This document shows positions 30,469 through 40,637 of a DNA stretch of 58,220 nucleotides, one piece after another. Each line of letters starts with the position of its first letter. The stretch's first letter is position 1. Location: positions 1 through 58,220 of the forward strand of contig JAKOWB010000217.1 of NCBI GenBank assembly GCA_029781795.1. The letters are read 5' to 3'. The stretch comes from Pseudomonadota bacterium. GTDB taxonomy: Bacteria; Pseudomonadota; Alphaproteobacteria; Kiloniellales; JACOMY01. The position numbers and the translations under genes are program-made. Below the pieces are notes generated by a model that saw nothing but the letters and a program-made list of their open reading frames with translations, made no database searches and was not told the DNA's origin.

Positions 30469-31485
30469 ATGGATATCCGCGACGGCTTCATCGGCAGCAT
30501 CGGCAACACGCCGCTCATCCGCCTGCGCCGGGCCTCGGAGGAGACCGGCTGCACCATCCTGGGCAAGGCCGAGTTCCTCAATCCCGGCGGCTCGGTGAAG
30601 GACCGCGCCGCCCTCGCCATCATCGCCGACGCCGAGAAGCGGGGCCTGCTGCGGCCTGGCGGCACGGTGGTCGAGGGCACGGCCGGCAATACCGGCATCG
30701 GCCTCGCCCTGGTCGGCCGCGCCCGCGGCTACCGCACGGTCATCGTCATCCCCGAGACGCAAAGCCGCGAGAAGAAGGACATGCTTCGCCTCTGCGGCGC
30801 CGAGCTGGTCGAGGTGAAAGCCGTGCCCTACCGCGACCAGATGAACTACGTCCATGTCTCGCGCCGCCTGGCCGAGGAGCTGGCGACCAAGGAGCCGAAC
30901 GGCGCCATCTGGGCCAACCAGTTCGACAACCAGGCCAACCGCCAGGGCCACTTCGAGACCACCGGACCGGAGCTCTGGACCCAGACCGACGGCACCCTGG
31001 ACGGGTTCGTCTCCGCCGTCGGCTCCGGCGGTACGCTGGCCGGCGTCGGCCTGGCGCTGAAGGAGCGCAGCAAGGACGTGAAAATCGCCCTGGCGGACCC
31101 GCCGGGCGCCGCGCTCTACAGCTACTACACGACGGGCGAGCTGAAGAGCGAGGGGAGCTCGATCACCGAGGGCATCGGCCAGGGCCGCATCACCCGGAAC
31201 CTGGAGGGCGCGCCGGTCGACCTGGCCTTCCAGATCCCCGACAGCGAATCGATCCCGCTCTGCTTCCGCCTCTTCGCCGAGGAGGGGCTCTGCGTCGGCC
31301 CCTCGTCCGGCGTGAACGTGGCCGGCGCCATCCGCCTGGCAAAGGAACTGGGGCCGGGGCATACCATCGCGACCGTGCTCTGCGACTACGGCACGCGCTA
31401 TCAGTCGAAGCTGTTCAACCCCGCCTTCCTGCGCGAAAAGAACCTTCCGGTGCCGGAGTGGCTGGACAAGGCGATGCCGACATGA
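30469..31485 (+). CDS. cysK: cysteine synthase A-type PLP enzyme
   Basis: Makes cysteine from O-acetylserine and sulfide; 338 residues, cytoplasmic. The PLP lysine is K44 in LNPGGSVKDRAAL; the phosphate-binding loop GTAGNTGIGLA follows at about 72, and GSGGTLAGVG later. SVKDR and IGNTPLIRL are diagnostic. At 338 residues it is slightly longer than E. coli CysK (323). Overlaps alaX by four bases and is close to sseA, giving a sulfur-linked operon. Confidence 0.93.
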   Translation: MDIRDGFIGSIGNTPLIRLRRASEETGCTILGKAEFLNPGGSVKDRAALAIIADAEKRGLLRPGGTVVEGTAGNTGIGLALVGRARGYRTVIVIPETQSREKKDMLRLCGAELVEVKAVPYRDQMNYVHVSRRLAEELATKEPNGAIWANQFDNQANRQGHFETTGPELWTQTDGTLDGFVSAVGSGGTLAGVGLALKERSKDVKIALADPPGAALYSYYTTGELKSEGSSITEGIGQGRITRNLEGAPVDLAFQIPDSESIPLCFRLFAEEGLCVGPSSGVNVAGAIRLAKELGPGHTIATVLCDYGTRYQSKLFNPAFLREKNLPVPEWLDKAMPT

Positions 31486-32201
31486 CGACCGAGCTGCTGT
31501 TCCGCGACGACGCCTACCTGAAGGACTGCGAGGCCACGGTCCTGAGCGCGAGCCCCGAGGGCATCGAGCTCGACCGCACGGTCTTCTACTACGAGAGCGG
31601 CGGCCAGCCGGGCGACGCCGGGACGCTGACCCTGGCGGACGGCAGCCAGGTCGCCATCGTCGACACGCGCAAGGGCGAGGCGCCGGGCAGCGTGCGCCAT
31701 GTGCCGGCCCCCGGCAGCGCCCTGCCCGCCCCCGGCAGCAAAGTGACCGCGGCGATCGACTGGAGGCGCCGCCACCGCCACATGCGGATGCACTCCTGCC
31801 TGCACCTGCTCTGCGCCCTGGTGAAGGGCGACGTGACCGGCGGCGCGGTCGGCGAGGGCAAGGGGCGTCTGGACTTCAACCTGCCGGACGGCGCGCCGGA
31901 CAAGGACTGGCTGACCGCCGAGCTGAACCGCCTTGTCGCCGAGGACCACGCCGTCCGCCCGCGCTGGATCACCGACGCGGAGCTGGCGGACAATCCGGGC
32001 CTGGTGCGCACCATGTCGGTGAAGCCGCCGAGCGGCGCCGGCCGCGTGCGCCTGCTGGAGATCGAGGGTGTCGACCTGCAGCCCTGCGGCGGCACCCACG
32101 TCGCCCGCACCGGCGAGATCGGCCGGGTCGAGGTCGGCAAGATCGAGAACAAGGGCAAGATGAATCGACGGATCAACATCCGCCTGGTGGAGGAAAGCTG
32201 A
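31482..32201 (+). CDS. AlaX-type alanyl-tRNA editing protein
   Basis: A 239-residue stand-alone editing domain homologous to the C-terminal editing part of AlaRS; it deacylates Ser- or Gly-tRNA-Ala. The zinc ligands are visible as H100-x3-H104 (HMRMHSCLHLL) and C202-x3-H206 (PCGGTHVART). The N-terminal beta-barrel carries YYESGGQPGD, as in AlaRS. Start ATG at 31482 inside the cysK stop. Its place between cysteine synthase and a sulfurtransferase is notable but the functional link is unclear. Confidence 0.92.
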   Translation: MTTELLFRDDAYLKDCEATVLSASPEGIELDRTVFYYESGGQPGDAGTLTLADGSQVAIVDTRKGEAPGSVRHVPAPGSALPAPGSKVTAAIDWRRRHRHMRMHSCLHLLCALVKGDVTGGAVGEGKGRLDFNLPDGAPDKDWLTAELNRLVAEDHAVRPRWITDAELADNPGLVRTMSVKPPSGAGRVRLLEIEGVDLQPCGGTHVARTGEIGRVEVGKIENKGKMNRRINIRLVEES

Positions 32202-32202
32202 G

Positions 32203-33075
32203 ATGACGGAGTCCCCGAACCACAGCGCGGGGGGACCGCTGGTCTCGACCCAGTGGCTGGCCGAGCACCTGGACGCGCCGGACGTGCGCGTGGTCGACGC
32301 AACCTACTTCCTGCCGATGGAAAAGCGCGACGCCCGGGCCGAGTACCTGGCGGGCCATATCCCGGGCGCGGTCTTCTTCCCGATCGACGAGATCGCCGAT
32401 ACGTCCTCGGCCCTGCCCCACATGCTGCCGCCGCCGGACAAGTTCTCCAGCAAGGTGCGCAAGCTGGGCCTCGGCGACGGCACGCGCATCGTGGTGTACG
32501 ACGCGCGCGGCAACTTCTCGGCGCCGCGCGTCTGGTGGACCTTCCGTGCCTTCGGCCACCGGGACGTCGCCGTGCTGGACGGCGGCCTGCCGAAGTGGAA
32601 GGCCGAGGGACGCCCGGTCGAGGAAGGCCCTGTCAGCAAGGGCGAGCGGCACTTCACCGCGCGCTTCAACTCCTTCCTGGTGCGCGACGCCGGCCAGATC
32701 GAGAGCAACATCGGCTCGAAGCGGGAGCAGGTGCTGGACGCCCGCGCCCAGGGCCGCTTCGAGGGCTCCGAGCCGGAGATCTGGCCGGGCCGCCGCGCCG
32801 GCCACATCCCGGGCAGCCGCTGCCTGCCCTTCGGCCAGCTGCTCGCCAAGGACGGCACCTTCTTGCCGCCGGAGCAGCTGCGCGAGAAGTTCCGCGCCGC
32901 CGGCATCGACCTGCGCAAGCCGGTGGTGACGAGCTGCGGCTCGGGCATCACCGCGGCCATCCTGGCGCTCGGGCTGGAGCTGGCGGGCGCCAAGGATGTC
33001 GCGCTTTACGACGGCTCCTGGGCGGAATGGGGCCTGCCGGGCGAGCGGCCGGTGGAAACCGGCCCGGCCTGCTGA
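32203..33075 (+). CDS. sseA: 3-mercaptopyruvate/thiosulfate sulfurtransferase
   Basis: A 290-residue enzyme with two rhodanese domains. Only the second is catalytic, with C245 in the loop CGSGIT; the CGSG(V/I)T sequence is diagnostic for mercaptopyruvate sulfurtransferase, whereas thiosulfate rhodanese has CRKGVT. The first domain has the usual EYLAGHIPGAVFFPID. It transfers sulfur from mercaptopyruvate, a cysteine breakdown product, to thiol acceptors. It starts one base after the alaX stop. Confidence 0.9.
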   Translation: MTESPNHSAGGPLVSTQWLAEHLDAPDVRVVDATYFLPMEKRDARAEYLAGHIPGAVFFPIDEIADTSSALPHMLPPPDKFSSKVRKLGLGDGTRIVVYDARGNFSAPRVWWTFRAFGHRDVAVLDGGLPKWKAEGRPVEEGPVSKGERHFTARFNSFLVRDAGQIESNIGSKREQVLDARAQGRFEGSEPEIWPGRRAGHIPGSRCLPFGQLLAKDGTFLPPEQLREKFRAAGIDLRKPVVTSCGSGITAAILALGLELAGAKDVALYDGSWAEWGLPGERPVETGPAC

Positions 33076-33082
33076 CCCTGCC

Positions 33083-34078
33083 ATGGCGGCGGGCGATCTC
33101 ATCCTGCGGCCGGCGACGCCGGCCGACGACGCGGCGCTGGTGGCGCTGTGGCAGGCCTGCAAGCTGACCGTCTGGTACAACGACCCGCTGGTCGATATCG
33201 CCACCTGGCGCGGCCAGCCGGGTTCGTCCGACATCCTGGTGCTCGACGCCGGCGACGGGGCGCTGGCCGGCAGCGTCGCCGTCGGCTGCGACGGGCACCG
33301 CGCCTGGGTCTACTACCTCGCGGTCGCCCCGGACCGGCAGCGCCAGGGCCTGGGCCAGCGCCTCATGGCCGCGGCGGAGGATTTCGCCCGCGCGCGCGGC
33401 ATCCAGAAGATTCAGCTCATGGTGCGGCCGTCCAACGGCAAGGTTGCCGCCTTCTACCGCGCGCTTGGCTATGACGAGACGCCGCGCCGCATCTTCGCCC
33501 GCTGGCTGAAGACCCTGCCGATGCCGCCCGACCCGCTGGAAGGCAAGCTGCGCAGCGTCATCACCTATCTGGAGATGCGGGCGCGGCCGGCGCTGAAGCC
33601 GGTGCCGGCGCCGCACGGCTTGAAGCTCGCCCTGCTGCGGGTCGAGACGCCAAGCGTCGCCTTCTACCGCTTCCTCTACAACACGGTCGGCAAGCCCTGG
33701 CTCTGGTGGGCGCGGCGCGCCATGAGCGACGAGGCGCTGGCCCGCGCCATCCAGGACCCGAAGGTCGAGATCTACGTGCTTTATTGCGACGGCCAGCCGG
33801 CCGGCTATGCCGAGCTCGACCGCCGCGTCGCCGGCGAGGTGGAACTGGCCTATTTCGGCATCATGCCGCAGTTCATCGGCCGCAAGCTCGGCCCCTATCT
33901 CCTCACCTGGGCCATCGAGCAGGCCTGGAGCTACGGGCCTGAGCGCCTGTGGGTCAACACCTGCAGCTTCGACCACCCCAAGGCCCTGCCGCTCTATCAG
34001 AAGCTCGGGTTCCAGCCCTACCGTCAGGTCACGGAGGTGATCGACGATCCGCGCCTGAACGGGTTGATGGACAGCTAG
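33083..34078 (+). CDS. tandem GNAT acetyltransferase (two domains fused)
   Basis: A 331-residue protein made of two GNAT folds. The N-domain (about 6-145) resembles YpeA-type acetyltransferases, with the acetyl-CoA loop VAPDRQRQGLGQRLM (about 81-95) and the terminal AAFYRALGYDE. The C-domain (about 178-325) has ELAYFGIMPQFIGRKLGPYLL (in part: PQFIGRKLGPYLL, about 262-274) and ALPLYQKLGFQPYRQ. In the C-domain the loop is Gly-poor in its first half. The pairing suggests a bifunctional or self-regulated enzyme. Substrates are unknown. The ATG at 33083 is eight bases after sseA. Confidence 0.85.
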   Translation: MAAGDLILRPATPADDAALVALWQACKLTVWYNDPLVDIATWRGQPGSSDILVLDAGDGALAGSVAVGCDGHRAWVYYLAVAPDRQRQGLGQRLMAAAEDFARARGIQKIQLMVRPSNGKVAAFYRALGYDETPRRIFARWLKTLPMPPDPLEGKLRSVITYLEMRARPALKPVPAPHGLKLALLRVETPSVAFYRFLYNTVGKPWLWWARRAMSDEALARAIQDPKVEIYVLYCDGQPAGYAELDRRVAGEVELAYFGIMPQFIGRKLGPYLLTWAIEQAWSYGPERLWVNTCSFDHPKALPLYQKLGFQPYRQVTEVIDDPRLNGLMDS

Positions 34079-34110
34079 CCGGCGGTCGGTGCCGGCCCGG
34101 AGGACGTGCC

Positions 34111-34554
34111 ATGAAGATCGACGGTGGCTGCCATTGCGGCGCCATTCGCTACGAGGCCGAGGTCGACCCGGAAAGCGTGGTGATCTGCCACTGCACCGAC
34201 TGCCAGACCCTGTCGGGCACGGCCTTCCGCACCCTGGTCGGGACGCTGCAGGGCAGCTTCAAGCTGCTGTCAGGCCAGCCGACGCTCTACGTCAAGACCG
34301 GCGAGAGCGGCAACCAGCGGGCCCTGGCCTTCTGCCCCACCTGCGGTACGTCGCTCTATTCGGGACCGCAGGGCGATGGGCCCAAGGTGGTGGCGCTGCG
34401 CGTCGGCACGATCCGCCAGCGCGACCAGCTGGTCCCGCAAGATCAGTTCTGGCACCGCTCGGCTCAGCAATGGCTTCGCGACCTGAACGCGATCCGGCAC
34501 CACGACACGCAGCCGCGCTTCGAGGCAACGGGCCGGTTCGGCAGGCGGGACTAG
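34111..34554 (+). CDS. GFA-domain zinc protein (glutathione-dependent formaldehyde-activating family)
   Basis: A 147-residue protein of the Gfa/DUF636 family. Cysteine motifs for the two zinc sites are intact: GGCHCGAIRYEA, CHCTDCQ and CPTCGTSLY. The family founder was proposed to catalyse S-hydroxymethylglutathione formation, but most members are uncharacterised. The ATG at 34111 is preceded by GGAGGA. It is last in the nudF-cysK run and convergent with aapP, 9 bases away. Confidence 0.88.
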   Translation: MKIDGGCHCGAIRYEAEVDPESVVICHCTDCQTLSGTAFRTLVGTLQGSFKLLSGQPTLYVKTGESGNQRALAFCPTCGTSLYSGPQGDGPKVVALRVGTIRQRDQLVPQDQFWHRSAQQWLRDLNAIRHHDTQPRFEATGRFGRRD

Positions 34555-34563
34555 AGCGATCGC

Positions 34564-35343
<780 letters not shown>

Positions 35344-35354
35344 CGTGGTGCCCC

Positions 35355-36836
35355 CTAGCGACGCTTGTGACCGGTGTGCAGCTTCTTCTCCAGGTAGATC
35401 GAGTAGCGCGACATGGAGAAGCAGAAGATGAAGTAGACGATGGCGCAGAAGACATAGACCTCGTGCGCCAGGCCCTTCCACTTGGCATCGGTGACCGAGG
35501 CCTGGGCGGCGCCCAGGAAGTCGAAGATGCCGATGGTGAGCAGCAGCGTGGTGTCCTTGAACAGGCCGATGAAGGTGTTGACGATGCCCGGCAGGGTGAT
35601 CTTCAGCGCCTGCGGCAGGACGATCAGCCGCATCATCTTCCAGTAGCTGAGGCCGAGCGCCTTGGCCGCCTCGTACTGGCCCTTGGGGATGGCCTGCAGG
35701 CCGCCGCGAATCACCTCGGCCATGTAGGCCGAGGCGAAGAGGCAGACCACGATCAGCGCGCGCAGCAGGTTGTCGAAGGTGATGCCGGTCGGCAGGAAGA
35801 GCTGCAGCATGTTCGAGGCCATGAACAGCAGCGTGATGAGCGGCACGCCACGGATGCACTCGATGAAGATGACGCAGAGGATCCTGAGGATCGGCATGCG
35901 CGAGCGCCGGCCGAGAGCCAGGAGAATGCCTATCGGCAAGGAGGCGGCGATACCGGTGAAGCCGGTAATGATGGTCACCATCAGCCCGCCCCAGAGGCCG
36001 GTCGGGACGATTTCCAGGACAGGGTCCCAGCCGGTCAGCAGGAAGAAGGCGATGATCGGATAGAGGTAGGTGAAGATCAGCCAGTAGCGGCGGTTCGACA
36101 CCTTGAACAGAACCGGCGCCAGGGCCAGCACCAGCAGCACGCCAGCCAGGATCGGCCGCCACTGCTGGTCCTCGGGATAGAAGGCGAAGAGGAAGAAGTT
36201 GACGCGCGCCTTGATCACGGTCCAGCAGGCGCCGCCGTGGCCGTTGCCCCATTCGGTCAGCGGCTGCGCATCGCCTATCAGCGCCTGGGCCGTCGGCCAG
36301 TCCTTGGCCGCGATCGCATCCTTCAGGCTGGCGTGCAGTCCCTTGCTGTCGATCTGCTGCGCGGTGGCGGCCAGATCCGTCGGGGTCCACTCGCCGGCCG
36401 ACGCCAGACGCTCGTTGAAGGTGCTGAGCGCGGACTCGGCGCGGCCGAGGTACTTGGCGCTGTCACCCTGCAGGCGGGTGAACTCCGCGACTTCGGCCTC
36501 GCTCGCGCCCGCCGGCGGCCCGGCCGCGTTCAGCAGCGCGAAGTCCGCGCGCTCGGCATTCGAGCTGAACTCCTCGAGCGAGCCGGCCAGGCGGCAGATC
36601 GTCTGGTCCTCGCCGGTCACCACGGCGTCGGCGACGCCCCAGGAGAAGGCCCAGGAGACGATGGCATAGGCGAGATAGAGCGCGCCCAGCGTCAAGATCG
36701 CATTCAGCGGCGTCGAAAAGAGGTTCTTGCGAACCCAGCCGATGACGCCCGTGGTACCCGGGGGCGGCGGCAGGCTGGGGTGCGTACCCGGCGCGTACTG
36801 GCCCTCTGTCGATTCGGTGGCGTGGGTGGCGGTCAT
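35355..36836 (-). CDS. aapM: general L-amino-acid ABC importer permease
   Basis: A 493-residue permease. It is much longer than typical family members because of an extra cytoplasmic N-tail and a large periplasmic insert (about 70-215), followed by an additional helix pair ([18 protein letters not shown]) before the core domain. This is a known trait of AapM. The EAA region reads [24 protein letters not shown]. It ends [12 protein letters not shown]. Three bases separate it from aapQ. Confidence 0.94.
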   Translation of the reverse strand: MTATHATESTEGQYAPGTHPSLPPPPGTTGVIGWVRKNLFSTPLNAILTLGALYLAYAIVSWAFSWGVADAVVTGEDQTICRLAGSLEEFSSNAERADFALLNAAGPPAGASEAEVAEFTRLQGDSAKYLGRAESALSTFNERLASAGEWTPTDLAATAQQIDSKGLHASLKDAIAAKDWPTAQALIGDAQPLTEWGNGHGGACWTVIKARVNFFLFAFYPEDQQWRPILAGVLLVLALAPVLFKVSNRRYWLIFTYLYPIIAFFLLTGWDPVLEIVPTGLWGGLMVTIITGFTGIAASLPIGILLALGRRSRMPILRILCVIFIECIRGVPLITLLFMASNMLQLFLPTGITFDNLLRALIVVCLFASAYMAEVIRGGLQAIPKGQYEAAKALGLSYWKMMRLIVLPQALKITLPGIVNTFIGLFKDTTLLLTIGIFDFLGAAQASVTDAKWKGLAHEVYVFCAIVYFIFCFSMSRYSIYLEKKLHTGHKRR

Positions 36837-36839
36837 GGC

Positions 36840-38027
36840 CTAGCGCTCCACCAGCGCGATGCGCTTGTTGTACCAGTTCATGAACATCGAGATGCAGAGG
36901 CTGATGGCCAGGTAGACCAGCATGGTGATGCCAAGCACTTCGACCGCATGACCGGTCTGGTTCAGCGTCGTACCGGCGAACACGCTGACCAGTTCCGGAT
37001 AGGCGATGGCAACGCCCAGCGAGGAATTCTTGGTCAGGTTCAGGTACTGGCTGGTGAGCGGCGGAATGATGACCCGCATGGCCTGCGGGATCACCACCAG
37101 GCGCAGCGTCTTGCCGGGCCTGATGCCGAGGGAATAGGCCGCCTCGGTCTGGCCATGGCTGACCGCCTGGATGCCGGAGCGCACATTCTCGGCGATGAAG
37201 GCCGCGGTATAGAAGGTCAGCGCCAGCCAGAGCGCCAGCAACGAGGGCGGGATGTTGATGCCGCCGGCGAAGTTGAAGCCCTTGATCTCGGGCAGCGCGA
37301 AGTCCAGTGGCAGGCCGGTCGCCAGGAAGATCACGGCTGGCAGGCCGATAATTAGGCCGAGCGAAATCCAGCCCGTCGGCAGGGTCTGGCCGGTCGCCTC
37401 CTGCCGCTTCTTGGCGATGCGCTTGATGACGATCGAGGCAACGATGCCGATCAGCAGCGAGACCCAGGTCAGCCAGAAGAGGTCGCCGGGCAGCGGCGTC
37501 GGAATCTCGATTCCACGGTTGTTCAGGAAGACCGCGTCGCCGATCGAATAGGAGTCGCGGATCTGCGGCAGGTACAGGAAGACCGAGGCCCAGATCAGGA
37601 TCTGCAGCAGCAGGGGAACGTTACGGATCGCCTCGATGTAGCAGTAGGCCAGGCGCGAGACGATCCAGTTACTGGACAGGCGCAGAACGCCCATGATGAA
37701 GCCGAACAGGGTCGCGGTGACGATGCCCATCGCCGAGACCAGTAGCGTGTTGTAGAGGCCGATCCAGAAGGTATCCCAGTAGGTCGAGTAGTTGACGCTG
37801 TAGTCGGCCAGCTTGAAGGAGATGTCGAAGCCGGCCTGGGAGCCCAGGAAATCGAAGCCGAAGGCCAGCTTCTTCGCCGCCATGTTGGCCAGCGTGTTGT
37901 GGACGATGAACCACACCACGCCGACAACGCCGACGATCGTGAGGATCTGATAGAAGATCGCGCGATAGCGCTCGTCCTGGAACCAGGACGTCCCGCGGTT
38001 GCCTTGGACGGAATCTACAGCGGCCAT
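36840..38027 (-). CDS. aapQ: general L-amino-acid ABC importer permease
   Basis: A 395-residue permease that pairs with AapM. Helix VGVVWFIVHNTLANMAAKKLAFGFDFL is typical of AapQ (family text NTLANMAAKKLAFGFDFL); the EAA loop is EAAYSLGIRPGKTLRLVVIPQA. There is a central extra-helical insert as in other Aap proteins. SQYLNLTKNSSLGVAIAYPE is the conserved end region. Located 137 bases after aapJ with a hairpin in the gap. Confidence 0.94.
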   Translation of the reverse strand: MAAVDSVQGNRGTSWFQDERYRAIFYQILTIVGVVGVVWFIVHNTLANMAAKKLAFGFDFLGSQAGFDISFKLADYSVNYSTYWDTFWIGLYNTLLVSAMGIVTATLFGFIMGVLRLSSNWIVSRLAYCYIEAIRNVPLLLQILIWASVFLYLPQIRDSYSIGDAVFLNNRGIEIPTPLPGDLFWLTWVSLLIGIVASIVIKRIAKKRQEATGQTLPTGWISLGLIIGLPAVIFLATGLPLDFALPEIKGFNFAGGINIPPSLLALWLALTFYTAAFIAENVRSGIQAVSHGQTEAAYSLGIRPGKTLRLVVIPQAMRVIIPPLTSQYLNLTKNSSLGVAIAYPELVSVFAGTTLNQTGHAVEVLGITMLVYLAISLCISMFMNWYNKRIALVER

Positions 38028-38102
38028 GTCCCCCCACCTCTGGACAGGCCGGCCAAACGATCGCCATTCGGCTTCAGAACAGCACCGCCGGCCGGAAACG
38101 CA

Positions 38103-38137
38103 ACCGCCGGGCCCGTCAGACGGACGAACCCGGCGGT
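38103..38137 (-). terminator. intra-operon hairpin after aapJ
   Basis: ACCGCCGGG and CCCGGCGGT arms (9 bp) enclose a 17-base loop with a smaller internal hairpin; there is no T-run. As in the peptide importer, it follows the binding-protein gene and may set its higher expression. Confidence 0.6.
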
Positions 38138-38164
38138 CACTCGTTTACACCTAGGCGGTTCCGC

Positions 38165-39184
38165 TCAGCGGACCGGCGGCGAGTACATCAGGCCGCCGTT
38201 GGTCCACAGCGCGTTCAGACCGCGCTCCAGGCCAAGCGGCGTGTTGACGCCGACGTTACGCTCGAACGACTCCGAGTAGTTGCCAACCTGCGAGATGATG
38301 TTGACCGCCCACTCGTTGTCGAGGCCGAGCTTCTTGCCCATGTCGCCCTCGACGCCCAGCAGACGGCGGACTTCCGGGTTCTCCGACTTGGCCTTCATCT
38401 CGCCGACGTTCGCCTGCGTGATGCCGAACTCCTCGGCGACCAGCATGGCGTTGAGCGACCAGCGGACCACGTCGCCCCAGGCGCTGTCGCCATGACGGAC
38501 GGCAGGCCCCAGGGGCTCCTTCGAGATGATCTCCGGCAGGATGATGTGGGCCGCCGGGTCAGCCAGCGCCGTACGCTCGGCCGCGAGGCCGGAAGCGTCC
38601 GTCGTGTAGGCATCGCACTGGCCCTGGTCATACATGCCGCGACCCTCGTCCGACTTCTCGAACACCACGGTCTTCAGTTCCATGCCGTTGGTGCGGAAGT
38701 AGTCGGCGAGGTTCAGCTCGGTGGTCGTGCCGGTCTGCACGCAGACCGTCGCGCCGCTCAGCTGCTTGGCGCTGGTCACGCCGGAATCCTTGCGGACCAT
38801 GAAGCCCTGGCCGTCGTAGTAGTTGACACCGACGAAGTCGAGCGCCAGCTCGGTGTCGCGCGACAGCGTCCAGGTCGAGTTACGGGCCAGCATGTCGCCC
38901 TCGCCCGCCTGCAGCTTGGTGAAGCGCTCCTTGGCGGTGGAGGGGATGAAGTTCACCTTGGTGGCGTCGCCCAGCACCGCGGCGGCGACCGCCCGGCACA
39001 TGTCGACGTCCAGACCCGACCACTCGCCCTTGTCGTTCGGACCGCCAAAGCCGGCCAGGCCGGTGTTGACGATGCAATTCAGCGTGCCACGGGCCTTGAC
39101 GTCGTCGAGCGTACCGGCAGAGGCCGCCGACACGCCCAGCACCGTCACCGCCGCGGCGGTCAGCAGAACCTGCTTGATCATCAT
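38165..39184 (-). CDS. aapJ: general L-amino-acid binding protein
   Basis: The 339-residue periplasmic receptor of the Aap system. Signal peptide MMIKQVLLTAAAVTVLGVSA, cleaved near ASAG. Family 3 features are TLDDVKARGTLNCIVNTGLAGF, WSGLDVDMCRAVAAAVLGD and VCVQTGTTTELNLADYF. Two ATG codons in a row occur at the start; AAGGA lies eight bases before the first, at 39184. It is the first gene of aapJQMP, divergent from metC across 256 bases. Confidence 0.95.
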   Translation of the reverse strand: MMIKQVLLTAAAVTVLGVSAASAGTLDDVKARGTLNCIVNTGLAGFGGPNDKGEWSGLDVDMCRAVAAAVLGDATKVNFIPSTAKERFTKLQAGEGDMLARNSTWTLSRDTELALDFVGVNYYDGQGFMVRKDSGVTSAKQLSGATVCVQTGTTTELNLADYFRTNGMELKTVVFEKSDEGRGMYDQGQCDAYTTDASGLAAERTALADPAAHIILPEIISKEPLGPAVRHGDSAWGDVVRWSLNAMLVAEEFGITQANVGEMKAKSENPEVRRLLGVEGDMGKKLGLDNEWAVNIISQVGNYSESFERNVGVNTPLGLERGLNALWTNGGLMYSPPVR

Positions 39185-39440
39185 TTGTGGAATCCTTCCC
39201 TGCTTCTCCGGATTCAAACGTAAGCCTGCCACGCTCTTGTCTGCCTTGACGGCCGATCCGGCGTGGTCCCTGCCCGCAAGGTTCAAAGGCCGCGCATGGC
39301 GGCCTTGTCTCGCGAACATGGCGGGAGAGTGTAACAGAACTTTTGCGAAGGCAACCCCGATTGCGACGCGATTGAATACTGGACAGTCGAGGCGCTTCGG
39401 CGCTCAAGTCGCAGCCTAAAAACCAGTTCGGTGGAGTGCC
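39185..39440. promoter_or_regulatory. divergent promoter region aapJ/metC
   Basis: 256 bases that must hold the promoters of the amino-acid importer and of metC. It has a lower GC content than its surroundings (for example around 39325-39400). No box that I can name with confidence is seen. Confidence 0.5.
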
Positions 39441-40637
39441 ATGAGCAACAACAAGGCCGCGGGTGTCGGCACACGTCTCGCCCACGGCGGTCGCAACAAG
39501 ACTATGCAGTTCGGGGCCGTCAACCCTCCGGTGGTCCGCGCCTCCACCATCCTGTTCGACAGCTACGACGCCTTCGTGAACCGGCGCAGCCGCGACCGGC
39601 GCAAGGGCGAATTCATGTACGGCCGCTCCGGCCTGCCGGGCTCGGTGGCGCTGGAAGGCCTGATGGCCGAACTGGAAGGCGCGGCGGACTGTATCTCCGT
39701 CGAATCGGGCGCCGCCGCGGTGGTGGCGCCGGTCCTGGCGCTGATCAACAGCGGCGATCACGTGCTGGTCGCCGACACGGTCTACGAGCCCACGCGCAAC
39801 TTCTTCACCGTTTACGCCAAGCGCCTCGGCATCGATGCGGAGTTCTATGATCCGCTCATCGGCGCGCGGATCGAGGAGCTTTGCCGGCCCAATACGCGCG
39901 GCATCTTTCTGGAGAGCCCCGGCTCGCTCACCTTCGAGGTGCAGGACGTCCCGGCCATCGTCGCGGTCGCCCAGGCGCGCGACATCTATACCTTCATAGA
40001 CAACACCTGGGCCTCGCCGCTTGGCCTGCAGGCCATCAAGCTCGGCGTCGATGTCTCGATCCATGCCGGCACCAAGCATGTCGTCGGCCACAGCGACGCC
40101 ATGCTCGGCCTGGTCTGCAGCAATGCGCGGACCGAGAAGGCGATCCGCGCCGGCGTGCTGGCACTCGGCCACAATGCCGGTACCGAGGAGATCTTCCTCG
40201 GCCTGCGCGGCATCCGGACCATGGAAGTGCGCCTGAAGCAGGCCAGCGCCAGCGCGCTGGAGGTGGCCAAGTGGCTGACCGGGCGCCCGGAAGTTGCGCG
40301 CGTGCTCTATCCGCCCCTGCCGCAGGACCCGGGGCACAGCCTTTGGAAGCGCGACTTCACCGGCGCCTGCGGCCTCTTCGGCGTCGTCCTGGCCAAGCCC
40401 TATCCGGCCGCGGCGGTCGCGGCGATGATGAACGGCTACGACTACTTCGGCATCGGTGCCTCGTGGGGCGGCTATGAAAGCCTGGTGATCCCCACGTTCC
40501 CTGAGCGCCTGCGCAGCGCGGTGCCCTGGACCGCCCCCGGCCCGACCGTGCGCTACAACATCGGCCTCGAGGATCCGGCCGACCTGATCGCCGACCTGGC
40601 CGCCGGGTTCGACCGCCTCAACGCGGCTGGCGGCTGA
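39441..40637 (+). CDS. metC: cystathionine beta-lyase
   Basis: A 398-residue PLP enzyme of the Cys/Met-metabolism family that splits cystathionine to homocysteine, pyruvate and ammonia. The PLP lysine is K212 in IHAGTKHVVGHSDAML; FMYGRSGLPGSVALEGLM and ESGAAAVVAPVLAL are typical of MetC rather than of gamma-synthases. GGAG precedes the ATG at 39441. The divergent position to the aap genes is recalled from rhizobia. Its stop overlaps the start of modE by one base. Confidence 0.92.
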   Translation: MSNNKAAGVGTRLAHGGRNKTMQFGAVNPPVVRASTILFDSYDAFVNRRSRDRRKGEFMYGRSGLPGSVALEGLMAELEGAADCISVESGAAAVVAPVLALINSGDHVLVADTVYEPTRNFFTVYAKRLGIDAEFYDPLIGARIEELCRPNTRGIFLESPGSLTFEVQDVPAIVAVAQARDIYTFIDNTWASPLGLQAIKLGVDVSIHAGTKHVVGHSDAMLGLVCSNARTEKAIRAGVLALGHNAGTEEIFLGLRGIRTMEVRLKQASASALEVAKWLTGRPEVARVLYPPLPQDPGHSLWKRDFTGACGLFGVVLAKPYPAAAVAAMMNGYDYFGIGASWGGYESLVIPTFPERLRSAVPWTAPGPTVRYNIGLEDPADLIADLAAGFDRLNAAGG

